From Meghimatium bilineatum (lineage: Eukaryota; Mollusca; Gastropoda; Stylommatophora; Philomycidae): a DNA stretch of 64,000 nucleotides. How positions within the stretch are numbered: the first letter of the stretch is position 1; every line of letters starts with the position of its first letter. Shown here in pieces: positions 10,217-20,475 of this stretch. A model generated the notes under the pieces. The model saw nothing but the letters and a program-made list of their open reading frames with translations. It made no database searches and was not told where the DNA came from. The position numbers and the translations under genes are program-made. The stretch spans positions 8,232,391-8,296,390 of the forward strand of contig CM067319.1 in NCBI GenBank assembly GCA_034231615.1. The letters are read 5' to 3'.

Positions 10217-11153
10217 CCGTTATATTGAGGTCAGCGCAAGGTGTCCCCTACACAGAGCCAGTGATCACAGTAAAGGAACAAAAACTTAATACTGCCAATA
10301 AGTTTGTATATCTCGGCAGCACACTATCACAAACTGCGACAATTGACGAGGATGTTGCCCTGCGTATTGCTCGTGCCAGTGCAGCATTCGGGAGCCTTCG
10401 TGCCAACGTCTGGAACAGGCGTGGTCTCAGTCTGACAACTAAGTTGGACCTGTACCGCGCAGTGGTTCTACCAACACTGCTTTATGCTGCGTCATCCTGG
10501 ACTGTCTATGCGAGACACGCTCGACAGCTTAACTCTTTTCATCTTCGGTGCCTACGAAACCTCATGAGAGTACATTGGCAGGATCGTGTACCATATACGG
10601 AAATTCTTCAGAAGTCCCGTATGCAAAGCATCCATGCAATGCTGACTAGGTCCCAACTCCACTGGACTGGCCACATCGTCTGTATGCCAGACAAACGCCT
10701 CCCAAAGAGATTATTCTATGGGAAAGTGTGCGAAGGTTCTTGGAAGACAGAAAAAGCGCTTCAAGGATCACCTAAAAAGCTCTCTAAAAAACTGCAGCAT
10801 CGATCCTAGCTCCTGGGGGGACTACAGCACTTGATCGCTCAGTCTGGCACACTCAGATCACTGCTGGCATCACGAAATTTGAAAAAGAAAGAACACTGCG
10901 GGCAATCCACAAGAGCAACAAGCGGAAGGACAAATCCGTAAATTCTCCTACCCCGAAACTCCATCACCCCTGCATGTACTGCAATAAAACTTTCCGTGCA
11001 CGAATCGGACTAATCGGGCATCTATGAACTCACAAACTAAATTAGTTAATTACCAATTTTAATTATTATTATATATATATATTCATCGCATTTAATGGGT
11101 TTTTTTCCCTGCTATGCTCATCTTCGCTTGCGAAGGAGGAACATCATCATCAT
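10217..11153 (+). pseudogene. LINE RT C-terminus with zinc-finger end
   Basis: The frame at 10225-10809 is well preserved. It encodes KFVYLGSTLSQTATIDEDVALRIARA (read here as two linked motifs), NVWNRRGLS..TKLDLYRAVV, TLLYAASSWTVYARH, LRCLRNLMRVHWQDRVPYTE and LTRSQLHWTGHIVCMPDKRLP. A one-base frameshift near 10730 moves the rest (KKRFKDHLKSSLKNC, DPSSWG, FEKERTLRA) into another frame. It ends in a C2H2-like finger CMYCNKTFRARIGLIGHL, then a TGA where the family has an arginine codon, a CpG-type nonsense change. A small hairpin (cttcgcttgcgaag, 11122-11135) and a (CAT)n tail at 11142-11153 close the element. Confidence 0.88.
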
Positions 11154-11412
11154 ATTGAGGTTATCTTCTTATAGAAGCTTCATGGCACGTCATCTACATA
11201 ATTATGCTCCCATAATTGTATTTTGTTGTTGCAATGTGTTTTATTCTTTGTATAATTTTATATATGTATGCACCCTCTGTGGTTGGGAGGGAGCCAGAGA
11301 TGCACTGCGCAGCATTGAGGAGGAGGAAACTGCCTGCACTGTTTTTTCCTATGGCTGAGACCCATCATAAAGGCACAGTGACTTAGGACGTAACAATCCT
11401 TTTGACTTGAAG
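11154..11412. other. Unassigned stretch
   Basis: AT-rich, with one modest ORF and no recognisable domain. It directly precedes a SINE-D. Confidence 0.45.
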
Positions 11413-11647
11413 ATTTGGCTGCATGCCTGGAGCAATAGAGAAGTTCGGCATAACCAGTAGTCAATTGGTGGCGGGGAATGAGCACAGTGAACCCTATCTT
11501 GGTTGCAGTGGTTGGGAGCAGTTCATAGGTTGATACCTACCTTCCTAGAGGTGTGATAGTTGTTCTGGCTCTGGCCAGAGACTTCGCTTTAAAATAATGT
11601 CATTTTAATGACATTTGGTCAAAGGGCATGAGCCCATGGACCGCTGG
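11413..11647 (+). mobile_element. SINE-D, 3' truncated
   Basis: Shares nearly the whole length with 38554-38818: gcctggagcaatagagaagt, cggcataaccagtagtcaat, tggtggcggggaatgagcac, then cattttaatgacatttggtc and gggcatgagcccatggaccg. It stops at ccgctgg, without the atcagcaaccaacc tail. Confidence 0.85.
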
Positions 11648-11666
11648 TTACTATTTCATACTTGGA

Positions 11667-12015
11667 ATCTATCTACTGTCTATTGTCTTTCCCCAGGTGG
11701 TTTGTGATCCACTCTTGCAGTTAAGCGTAGGGGTGATTAGAGCTCGAGATTGTTCTAAAGCCAGATGTGTGGCCTCTGCTGTGCTATGTCCGTGTCTGTT
11801 CAGGATTTCCCATACATTTTCTATTCATCTTTTCCGTGGTCTTCCTCTGGCTTTATACCCTAATATCATTTGGTTATATGCCTGTACGGGCAACTTGTCC
11901 TGATGCATTCTCATAATGTGGCCAAACCACTTGATCTGCTGCCTTTATATATATTCTGTGCACGGTATTATACCTATTTTCCCCCTGATATCTTCATTTC
12001 ATAATCTATCGAGCC
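11667..12015 (-). mobile_element. LINE C-terminus, RTE-like family
   Basis: The minus-strand frame reads QQIKWFGHIMRM, LPVQAYNQM, GYKARGRPRKR (then a TGA replacing the usual tryptophan), IENVWEILNRHG and ATHLALEQSRALITPTLN. The 3' end is gacaatagacag. It is the same family as 7430-7868. Upstream, a KIGIIPCTEYI block is shifted in frame. Confidence 0.85.
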
Positions 12016-12340
12016 TGGTGAACCCGGTGGCTGTCCTCGGGCATTTTATCTCACGTGTCACTTGGAATCGCATACCAAAATTAGCCAAGGTGACTTCAAG
12101 TATATAAATAGTGACCAATCGAATGTCCAACAAGGACCCACCCCCACCCCACCACCCCCCCATCCGGTCACGTAAAAATTCAAGATAACAGAACTTAACT
12201 GGAGAGGGTCGTGGTATAGGGACTATGGGAATGACAACTCTTAATGACTCATTTATCTATTCTGGTGTCTCATTTTTAGAAGGCTGGATTTCCTATTTGC
12301 CAATAAGCCTTACACTATAATGTACACGATCATGTTGTAA
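12016..12340. other. Unassigned stretch with a C-rich tract
   Basis: Contains a C/A-rich tract (12129-12165) but nothing else recognised. Confidence 0.5.
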
Positions 12341-12344
12341 CATA

Positions 12345-12560
12345 CCGAGTCTCTCGTTAATTATACAACCCTACGGACTCGCCTTCATCGTTCTTAAAAA
12401 ATGACGCTTTTTGATTTTTTACGTAATTTTTATTAGTCACAGTGTATATTTTTTATTGACAGCCAATGAAAATCATTGTTACAGTCGAATATCCCTACTT
12501 TTCGTGGATAATAATCGATGTTTACACAGGACAGTCTATTCGACGATCGACTCTAACATA
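12345..12560. mobile_element. Possible relative of the 46.4 kb inverted-repeat element
   Basis: The segment ctcgttaattatacaaccct, then ggactcg, resembles the left end of the element at 46388-46605. Interior AT-rich text (gtgtatattt..gaaaatcat) is also similar. I could not identify a matching right terminal repeat. Confidence 0.3.
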
Positions 12561-12880
12561 CTCTCGCATGACCCACGTGGACATGTTGCGGAGTTTTTCC
12601 ATTCATTATTAACATCCGCGTAATGGGACAGATGTTACGTCTCTTGTTTAAACCAATCAAAAATGAGCTTTTGAATTTCACCTGTTGCCTGGCACGTGTC
12701 CCGTGATCTACTTTAAGTTTTTAAATAGCACATTAAATGTTTGCAAACGGAATCGCTACATGTAAAAACTTTAAACTACCTTCATGTCTGAATACCTTTG
12801 TTGACTAGATATATGGTTCTCAAACTTTGTAGTTATCGGTGCTCCTTCTGTGACACATTTCTTTCCGCGATAATATGTTG
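12561..12880. other. Unassigned stretch
   Basis: No supported feature. Confidence 0.5.
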
Positions 12881-12890
12881 CATATTGAGA

Positions 12891-13063
12891 TCTTCTTCAG
12901 AGTTCATTCTCAAACTCCCGCTGGATCTCTCTTGTAGCAGGACAATGGTCCTAGCAGATTTCCTGCAGGGTCCAGAGAATGGTCCAGTAGTCCAGAGAAT
13001 GAAAATGCACTGTGTTGAAGTTTTATTTGCCAAAATGGCCCAACACATCTGACTTCGGTTGAA
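12891..13063 (-). mobile_element. SINE-A with 10-bp TSD
   Basis: Complement of SINE-A flanked by catattgaga at 12881-12890 and 13064-13073. Inside is a 20-bp local duplication of gtccagagaatg, so it is 173 bp instead of about 162 bp. The stretch from 13074 to 13320 is unassigned. Confidence 0.92.
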
Positions 13064-14552
13064 CATATTGAGAACATATATACATATGTGTATATCAACA
13101 TATATAGCAACAGACGACATTCATCGCCAAACCTGTAAACAATAAACTCGGAGGCAGTGACCATTTTCCAGTCACACTGCACATCTCAGAGACACTGTAC
13201 ATCTAAGCTGGAACTATAAAAACTCAAATTTGACACTTTTTAGAGTACACACCGATCAACTCTGCTAGCACATTATAGACTTAACAATATAAATAAGAAC
13301 ATTTCCATAATAAATGAGGCTGAAGGATACCATGAAGGTAATTCCAAAGGGCAAAAGAAGAGTCTGCAAATAGTCTTGCAACCCTACTGGCATGCTGCCG
13401 TGGAATAGCCTCACAATGAACTAACAGAAGCACGAAATAGCATGGAGAAAATCCCCACATCTGAAAATATCAAGAAACATAACAATATAAAAAACATGGT
13501 TCAATGAATAGAAGAAAGTCGAGATGCAAAGAAGTTGGCATGGAGAATCAAATTGTGGAAGCTAACAAAAACATTAAATGAAGAGGCAAGAAATGCATAC
13601 AGCAGGACGGTCATCATGGAATATGGGAAACTCCATACGGTAAAAATCACAGCAAACATTCTAGCAGACTTTTGCAATGAAGAAAATACTGTAACCCTCC
13701 CCCAAAAGCGTATCAAAGAAGTCAGCAAAGGAATACATGCCACGCTAAAAGGCCAAAACCCCGAATCTTACATGACGTCATCCTTCACCATGAGAGAATT
13801 AAATGTAGCTAACAACAAACTCCATAGAAGAAAATCCCCAGGTAAAGACGATATCTCAAGTGTCAAGAACCATTTAAGAACCTCGGTGCACAGCCAAATG
13901 TAAACTCCTTATCGTCTACAATCAGTTCTGGAGTAAAGGGAAAATTCCGGATAAATGGCGAGAGGCAATCATCACCATCCCAATCATAAAGAAAGAGAGC
14001 AGAATCTGCCTGCTCCAACCGAAGCAGAAAGTGAAAACAAGCAAATCCAGCTACCGACGAATTTGCCTACTAAACTGATTAGGAAAGGTTATGGAAAGAA
14101 TGTTAAACACAAGATTATATGCAGCATCTAGAAAAATAAAACCACCTGCTGGATAACTTAGTCAGCATAGAGGAAATATTGCAGCAAAGAAGACCAACTT
14201 GTACACCTGGCTCAAGAAATAGAAAATGTCTGAAAGGAAAAAGTACTTGCAGTCTTTGTGGACCTAATTAAAGCATTTAATAAAGTATGAAATCAAGGAC
14301 TAATCCTTAAGTTAATTAGAAATAAAGTTGAAGGTGAACAGGTGAACAAAGGGCTTTCTGCTGTACCGCACAGCAAGAGTAAGGCTAGATGGAATACTTA
14401 ACCACCAAGTCAGTCTCCAACAAGGTGTACCGCAGGAAGGAGTCATATCCCCGACTCTATTCCTCGTCTAGTAATAACATCATAGACAAGCTAACAGACC
14501 AGGTCTCCAAAGTGATCCATGCTGATGACCTTACGGTGTGGAGTGCTGCAGG

Positions 14553-14727
14553 CAGTGGCGTAGCGAGAGGGGGGCGGAGGTGCGGACCGCCTCGGGCGGC
14601 ATCATAGGGAGGGCGGCAAATTTATTTTCGTCCAGGCTGTCACAATCAATGCCATATTTTTTTCATGTCACAAGGGCGGAAAATTATGATTCCGCCCTGG
14701 GCGCCATTGACCCACGCTACGCCACTG
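14553..14727. mobile_element. hAT-type MITE, 175 bp
   Basis: Terminal inverted repeats are cagtggcgtagcgag at the left and, as reverse complement of the right end, cagtggcgtagcgtg. The direct 8-bp duplication gctgcagg flanks it at 14545-14552 and 14728-14735. GC-rich inverted blocks (gggcgg..ccgccc) lie inside. Eight-base duplications with CAGTGGCG-type ends are typical of hAT transposons. It has no coding capacity. Removing one duplication and the MITE makes the RT frame continuous from SAAG into HINTVTSR. Confidence 0.95.
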
Positions 14728-14778
14728 GCTGCAGGTCATATCAACACAGTCACGAGTAGAATAAAGACAGAACTAAAC

Positions 14779-15094
14779 AACATCAGCAGATGGGCAACTG
14801 ACTGAGGAACAACATCAGCAGATGGGCAACTGACTGAGGAACAACATCAGCAGATGGGCAACTGACTGGGGAACAACATCAGCAGATGGGTAACTGACTG
14901 GGGAACAACATCAGCAGATGGGCAACTGACTGGGGAACAACATCAGCAGATGGGCAACTGACTGGGGAACAACATCAGCAGATGGGCTACTGACTGAGGA
15001 ACAACATCAGCAGATGGGCAACTGACTTGGGAACAGCATCAGCAGATGGGCAACTGACTGGGGAACAACATCAGCAGATAGGCAACTGACTGGA
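14779..15094. repeat. 32-bp minisatellite inside a LINE RT, about 10 copies
   Basis: The unit aacatcagcagatgggcaac plus tgactgaggaac repeats at 32 bp and is an amplification of the RT segment encoding NNISRWATDW. RT sequence continues on both sides. Since 32 is not a multiple of 3, the expansion destroys the frame. Confidence 0.95.
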
Positions 15095-15368
15095 GAGTAT
15101 AGATCAACTTCGCTAAAACAGCGGTAACATGTTTTACCGTGTCAAATCAACAAGAAAATTTCAACCTAAAAATGTATGGAAAGGAGATTGTCTCACAAGA
15201 AAATCATATCTACTGGACCAGCGATTGTCCTGGAAGCAATATCTGATTGTTGTAGAGTGGAAAAAAAACAACCCGAAAGCTTCCCCCCATGAAGAAATTA
15301 GCTTGTACAAGTTGAGGGGAGGGGGGGGCACACAGCAATATACTTAAAAGCGTATACACATGAGCAGT

Positions 15369-15646
15369 CGCCCGTGTTTTGTCGGGGCACGAAAGGGGAG
15401 AAAAGAATAGCACCACTATTTACCTTCCATGCATGTTGTAAGAGGCGACTAGGGAGGGTATGGGATGAAGTTGGCTGTCCCACCCCATATAGGGTCAGTG
15501 ATCCAAAGTGATGCTGAAGTGGGATATGTCAGGCCGCAGGTATCGCAGCAATGCTGTAAAACCATGACACAATGCATTAAGTTCTCCGGACTACATCCTG
15601 CTAATTTGCAGGAGTTTGAGAACGAACGCAGAAGAAGAAGAAGAAG
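15369..15646 (+). mobile_element. SINE-B, full length with 11-bp TSD
   Basis: This copy defines the SINE-B borders. It starts cgcccgtgttttgtcgggg and ends with (GAA)n, 278 bp, flanked by perfect acatgagcagt duplications at 15358-15368 and 15647-15657. It is inserted into the LINE. Confidence 0.96.
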
Positions 15647-16846
15647 ACATGAGCAGTTACCATGCACAGCAAATGCAACAGTTACACAAACAAAAATAGA
15701 TTGAAGAGAACCAGTTTCTTGCACATATCAAAACAAAGGCATAACGAACAGGAATATGATTCCCCAATAATTCCCAACAAGTAGAAATATTTTCTAGATT
15801 TTATGAGCCATTTTACAGACCAAAAATCATCGTCATAATCAAAGAAGTCCCAGGGATCATCAGCAGAGAACACCTGCCATCCATTAAGCGAAAGTCTCTG
15901 GGGTAAATGAAATAATTGCACACAAATATGATTTTAATATATGGCCACATGTGTACACAGATGTATCGGCAGAGGTAGCTCTAAAAAATTGAGGAGGATG
16001 CGTCTTTATAAAATATAATAACTGAAAGAGCCCCAGTAAAAGATTCGATCATGAAAGACACACCTCAGAGCAGAAGTGAAGGCACTTCTGCAGGCACTGA
16101 GAACTCTCGCTTCCACTGATCTTTCAAAACCATCCAATGTAGTAATATTCACGGAGAGCAGATCCCTATGGAAGCCTTACAAAGCAACAAAGTGAAAACG
16201 CAATACACAAAATTAGACTAGAACTGACAAATATAAAAGAAAACTCACACATCAGGCTTCAATGGCTGCCCGTGCATTGTGGTATCACTGGAAATGAAAG
16301 AGCTGATGAGATGGTAAAAGCAAAAGGTAAAATGAAACAATTCAGATATTCTATTATACAGTGAGGCCAAAACACTAATACGCTACCATTATACATCACA
16401 GTGCAAGAAAGATATGGATATTGATTCGAAACCAGACCCCATACACCAACTTCATAGGCAACAACAGACCATCATCTTTCGGCTTAGGACTGGCTAATAC
16501 GTCGGAACAGGCATACATACCCCTGAAAACATACTCAAAGACCGTCCAGAATACAAAGAACTGTGTGGCAAGACATGACCATAATGGGCCGAACTGAGGC
16601 AAAAACTTTGGAGAGTCGCTCTGACCTGGAGAAGACTAGGAGCTCATCCTGACGACTGGCTGAATATCTAGCACAAGTAAAAGAATCCTTTGTTCATCTG
16701 TTATACACGTCGTCAAAACACCCAAATGTCTCTAGCCTCGAACACCGAACACAGCACAGTCAAGTCAAAACAAAGGTTATTTCCACAACGCCGCCACAAC
16801 GATATATTTGAGTACGTAAAATAATATTTATATAAAAATTGTGTCA

Positions 16847-17085
16847 AGAAATGTCAAGGTCAATGATGCAGTAACGTATGAAGGTTAAGATGTCAAGGTC
16901 AATGATGCAGTAACGTATGAAGGTTAAGATGTCAAGGTCAATGATGCAGTAACGTATGAAGGTTAAGATGTCAAGGTCAATGATGCAGTAACGTATGAAG
17001 GTTAAGATGTCAAGGTCAATGATGCAGTAACGTATGAAGGTTAAGATGTCAAGGTCAATGATGCAGTAACGTATGAAGGTTAAGA
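16847..17085. repeat. 39-bp minisatellite, 6 copies
   Basis: The unit atgtcaaggtcaatgatgca plus gtaacgtatgaaggttaag, essentially identical in all copies, suggests recent expansion. The flank from 17086 to 17620 is unassigned AT-rich sequence. Confidence 0.97.
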
Positions 17086-17624
17086 GAGTATGATGTACTG
17101 GGAGATTATTGCATCAATAAATCAATAATCTATCCATATGGATTTTGATCAGCAATTATCGATTTGTAAGATTTCTTATACCGACTACGGGCGGATTTAT
17201 GACCCAACGAGTCAACATGCCAAACTTCATCTGAAGTGGTCAACGCCTTTGAGATTTTGAGTTTTATATACCGTTCGACATAATCATAGAGTTTCGGATA
17301 TATCCGTTTATATATATAAACTTAGCATGATTTAACCCTTTGGGAATAATGCCCGCAGCCGTATGGACGATGTCCTATTGTTCCGTCAATCCTCTGTCTT
17401 GTTTCTACAATATTTGAGTGTATTTTGTCTATTTTTTGTTTATGTTATTTCATCTCCGACCTTCTAGTTTTAACTCTTCCGGGCAATATTTATATTTAGC
17501 TCTGTAACGTGAATGTCAATAGTGCTGTTTTTACTCGCGTTTTTTTGTTGTGTATTTGTTTGTGGTAAAAGTCGTTTGAGAATAAACTCGATTTGTGTGT
17601 ACGATTGTGTGTTTCCAAAAACAT

Positions 17625-17770
17625 CGATCCGAAGAACATTTATCAATAAATTAAAATCAACAGGCATAAATGCACAAGACCTGCAATCCTTGGCAGCTGA
17701 CCGACAGGCATGGGGAACTATGACATCCACCCTATGTGCCAAACTTGGCAAAAGAGGAACTGACTGACTA
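17625..17770 (+). mobile_element. LINE 3' end
   Basis: The frame encodes SIRRTFINKLKSTGINAQDL, QSLAADRQAWGTMTSTLCA and a stop after KRGTD. This is the same C-terminal theme as 658-883 (LA..R..W..M.S.LCA). It is followed by actgactgactaatta. Confidence 0.75.
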
Positions 17771-17889
17771 ATTATGTGTTTTGAAAAATTCTCGAAAAGC
17801 CATTACCCTGTTCGAAGTTCCGCATTTTTTCTTTCTGCGGCTCTCTTGAATCTAAAGAATCGGTTCAGCTTTCTCAAATTTCCTGAAAC

Positions 17890-18137
17890 TTGCTGTCTCA
17901 TATCTACTGAAAATTGCTGAAGTCCACAGAACTGAATGCGCTATACCGCTTCGCTGCATACTTGCCCACTCGTCATGACACATCCGACTTCAGCAAACTT
18001 TTTTATTTACTTTGATCCTGTGTGGAATAGAACAGCTACATCCATTCAAAAATCTCCTTAGTCGCTTCTTACGACATACAAGAAAAGTAAACAGTGCTGC
18101 TATTCCTTGCTCCCCTTTCGGGCAGCGCCAACACACG
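17890..18137 (-). mobile_element. SINE-B, diverged
   Basis: Landmarks on the plus strand are gaagtccacagaactgaatg, gacacatccgacttcagc, ctccttagtcgcttcttacg and cccctttcgggcagcgccaa. The 3' tail is poorly preserved. Confidence 0.8.
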
Positions 18138-18171
18138 AAAATATCATGACTCAATACGTCTGTATATTGCA

Positions 18172-18235
18172 GAAAGAGAAAAGAATAGTGGCACTATTAC
18201 ATGTCATGAATGTTGTAAGAGACGATTAAGGTGGT
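18172..18235 (+). mobile_element. SINE-B 5' third
   Basis: Sequence gagaaaagaatagtggcact through catgaatgttgtaagagacg and attaaggtgg matches the SINE-B head. It then passes directly into a 39-bp array. The rest of the SINE is absent. Confidence 0.7.
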
Positions 18236-18239
18236 TTTG

Positions 18240-18530
18240 AGGTCACCAGCGGCAATGAGAGGGATAACGTACATATTGTGGTAACCTGAGGTAATGAGAG
18301 GGACGAAGTACATATGGCGCGGTAACCTGAGGTAATGAGAGGTATAAAATACATGTCGCGGTAACCTAGGGGTAATGAGAGGTATAAAGTACATGTTGCG
18401 GTAACCCGAGGTAATGAGAGGTATAAAGTACATGTCGCGGTAACCTGAGGTAATGATAGGCATAAAGTACATGTCGCGGTAACCTGAGGTAATGAGAGGG
18501 ACGAAGTACATATGGCGGTAACACGAGTAT
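18240..18530. repeat. 39-bp minisatellite, about 7 copies
   Basis: The unit ggtaacctgaggtaatgaga plus ggtataaagtacatgtcgc is variable (ggaacgaagt forms). It starts within the SINE-B at its ctaaggaggtt site. The minus-strand ORFs of about 100 codons are periodicity products. Confidence 0.9.
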
Positions 18531-18574
18531 ACATAAATTACTCCTGTACGCCTATGAGCCTTACTACAATTATT

Positions 18575-18660
18575 GTTATTGTTATTTTAATTGTTATGAT
18601 TATTATGATTAATAATATTATTATTAGTATTATTATTATTCAATCAATCAATCAAGTGTC
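18575..18660. repeat. ATT-rich and AATC microsatellites
   Basis: Imperfect (ATT)n from 18575, then (CAAT)n at 18640-18655. Confidence 0.8.
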
Positions 18661-18682
18661 ATGCTGAGTGGCGTAGACAACA

Positions 18683-18930
18683 AGTAGGCGCAGTGGTTAG
18701 AGCACTGGCTTCGCGTGTGAGTGGTTGGGCCCATTCCTCACTTAAGGCGGAAATGTTTTTCAGATCGCAACGACTCCCGGGTCGACCCAGCCTTAATTGG
18801 GTACCGGATTAATCCGGGAAGTAAAGATTGCGAGAGAGAGGAGATGGCTACCACCTTCATATAGCAGAGCCACTGAAATGTGAGATAGCTAACATCTTTA
18901 ACGGCAGTTAAATGCTATGGGTCTCTTTAC
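18683..18930 (+). mobile_element. SINE-C, tRNA-derived
   Basis: The head gtaggcgcagtggttagagc has a good Pol III A box (TRGCNNAGYNGG), and a degenerate B-box region follows at gtggttgggcccattcc. The body shares cagccttaattgggtaccgg and attaatccgggaagtaaaga with 19567-19827. Confidence 0.85.
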
Positions 18931-19566
18931 TTTTTTTCATTTTGTACCACAGTGATAACACATTCAGAAATTTCTCTTTGTCTTCCTCTGTCTCTTCTCT
19001 CCCCCCCCCCTCCTTGATCTTTCCGGTGGTTATTAAATGTTAAGTTTTTATTTTCCTCATCACATGCCCTAAAAATCTTGATTGTCTGTTTATAATTTTC
19101 GCTATAATTTGTCGTTTTACGCCAGCTACTCTGAGAACTTGTACAATAGTTTTCTTGGTTGTCTGTGGAATTTTTCATCATTCTTCTTAAGCACCACATC
19201 TCATTTGCTTCCAGCTTATCTTGGGCACTTTTCTGCACATGATTCGCTTCCCCATAGAAGGATTGGCTCAATTTAACATCATAACATTCGAACTCGCGTA
19301 TGCATTGATATTACTTCATTGCATAGAATATGTCTCATTCTTTGAAATGTTGATTTGTATGTTCTATCTTGTTTTTTTTTATCTCATTGGAGCACCTGCC
19401 ATCTGATGTTAAAATTGTGCCAAGATAATTAACTTTGTCGCTTGATTTAATTTTGCATTATTGATAGTAATACTGCATTTTGGCGGTGTGTATTTTTTTG
19501 AGACAACCATTACTTATGTGTTCTTGTTTAGACGTAGGTCTTTGCTTTCACTTTCTTGTACCATTA
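18931..19566 (-). mobile_element. LINE RT-thumb/C-terminal fragment
   Basis: Minus-strand reading from 19560 down gives KVMVVSKK, an ATKFNYLGTILTSDGRCSNEI-like motif split by a frame change, then QDKLEANEMWCLRRMMK, a GHVMRKIK block and NNHRKDQGG. It is bounded on both sides by SINE-C copies. A homologous fragment lies at 38355-39030. Confidence 0.75.
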
Positions 19567-19827
19567 GGGAGCCGCGTTAGCGCAGTGGTTAGTGCACTGG
19601 CTTCGCATATGAGTGGTCCTGAGTTCATTCCCCAGTTGCGGAAATGTTTTTCAGATCACAACGGCTCCCAGGTCGAACCAGCCTTAAATGGGTACCGGAT
19701 TAATCCGGGAAGTAAAGACTGCGAGGGAGAGGAGATGGCTACCGCCCTCATTTGCAGAGCCACTGAAATGTGAGATCGCTAACATCTCACACCCCTACGG
19801 CAGTAATAAATGCTATGGGTTACTTTA
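19567..19827 (+). mobile_element. SINE-C, tRNA-derived
   Basis: The head gggagccgcgttagcgcagt contains an exact A-box match (tagcgcagtgg) and a B-box-like gagttcattcc about 40 bp on, the spacing expected of a tRNA-derived promoter. The body ends with tgctatgggttactttatta. Same family as 18683-18930. Confidence 0.9.
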
Positions 19828-19981
19828 TTACTTACTATCGTGTGTAACAGGGCTTGTAGTTATTTTTCTTTCCCTGAAAGAACTACTATTATTATTTATT
19901 ATTTCCATTACGTTTCTCATTACTAATATTCTTATTATTACTGTTACTATTTTTAATATTAGTGTTGTCAAAATTTAGGAT

Positions 19982-20250
19982 CGCCCGTGCGTTGTCGGAC
20001 ACTTAGAGGGAAGCAAAGAATAGCAACACTGTTTACCTTCCATGCATGACAAAGGAGGTTATGGGATGGTGTTAGCTGTCCCATTTCATATAGGGTCAAT
20101 ATGACCCAAAGCCATGCTGAAGTCGGATGTTTCAGGCCAAAAGGTGCATATATCGTAGCATTGCTGTAAGCCACGATACAAAGCATTCCGTTCTCTGGAC
20201 TACATCCTGCTAATCTGCAGGAGTTAGGGAACGAAGAAAAAGAAGAAAAT
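19982..20250 (+). mobile_element. SINE-B
   Basis: Head tcgcccgtgcgttgtcgg, all internal landmarks, and a gaagaaaaagaagaaaat tail. It is preceded by 19830-19975, an AT-rich (ATT)n-like stretch. Confidence 0.9.
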
Positions 20251-20475
20251 ATAGAATGTTGTGAGGTAATATCAGCTACATAGTTTATGTGAAAGGAGAT
20301 AGTGATTTATGTTGTTCATCCATCACATGATGATGATGGCCATTTGTGACATCCACTTTATTACACTCTGTTAGAGTTATGTCCTTGACTACGAGTTCGT
20401 TGATGGCTAATAAGTCATATTATAGCAGAAAATGTTTTTTGGGCAGTTCGGACATAACTATAGATTGACCACTAA
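20251..20475. other. Unassigned stretch
   Basis: A segment around 20320-20370 (tgatgatgatggccatttgt..acatcc) resembles 46885-46935, so it is probably a shared interspersed fragment of unknown type. Confidence 0.35.

Larger units (their letters stand above)
13325..16690 (+). pseudogene. RT + RNase H LINE, interrupted
   Basis: The longest LINE here (endonuclease absent). The order is: an IPKGKRRVCK linker and WHGESN/W-K region (13340-13560); the open frame 13535-13903 ending in RKSPGKDDIS; an SYRRICLLN block; LQQGVPQEGVISPTLFLV (RT motif GVPQG..SPTLF, 14410-14465); HADDLTVWSAAG, the RT catalytic ADD motif (14518-14551); NNISRWATDW; an RLSWKQY block (15220); then RNase H text with LQWLPVHCGITGNERADEM (16255-16315) and TIIFRLRTG. 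Many frameshifts and stops. Interruptions are a hAT MITE (14553-14727), a 32-bp array (14779-15094) and a SINE-B (15369-15646). Confidence 0.88.

Noticed and set aside
18927..19271. Real 114-codon gene on the minus strand
   Set aside because: Its CLRRMM motif and order match the LINE RT C-terminus. It is bracketed by SINEs and shifted in frame.
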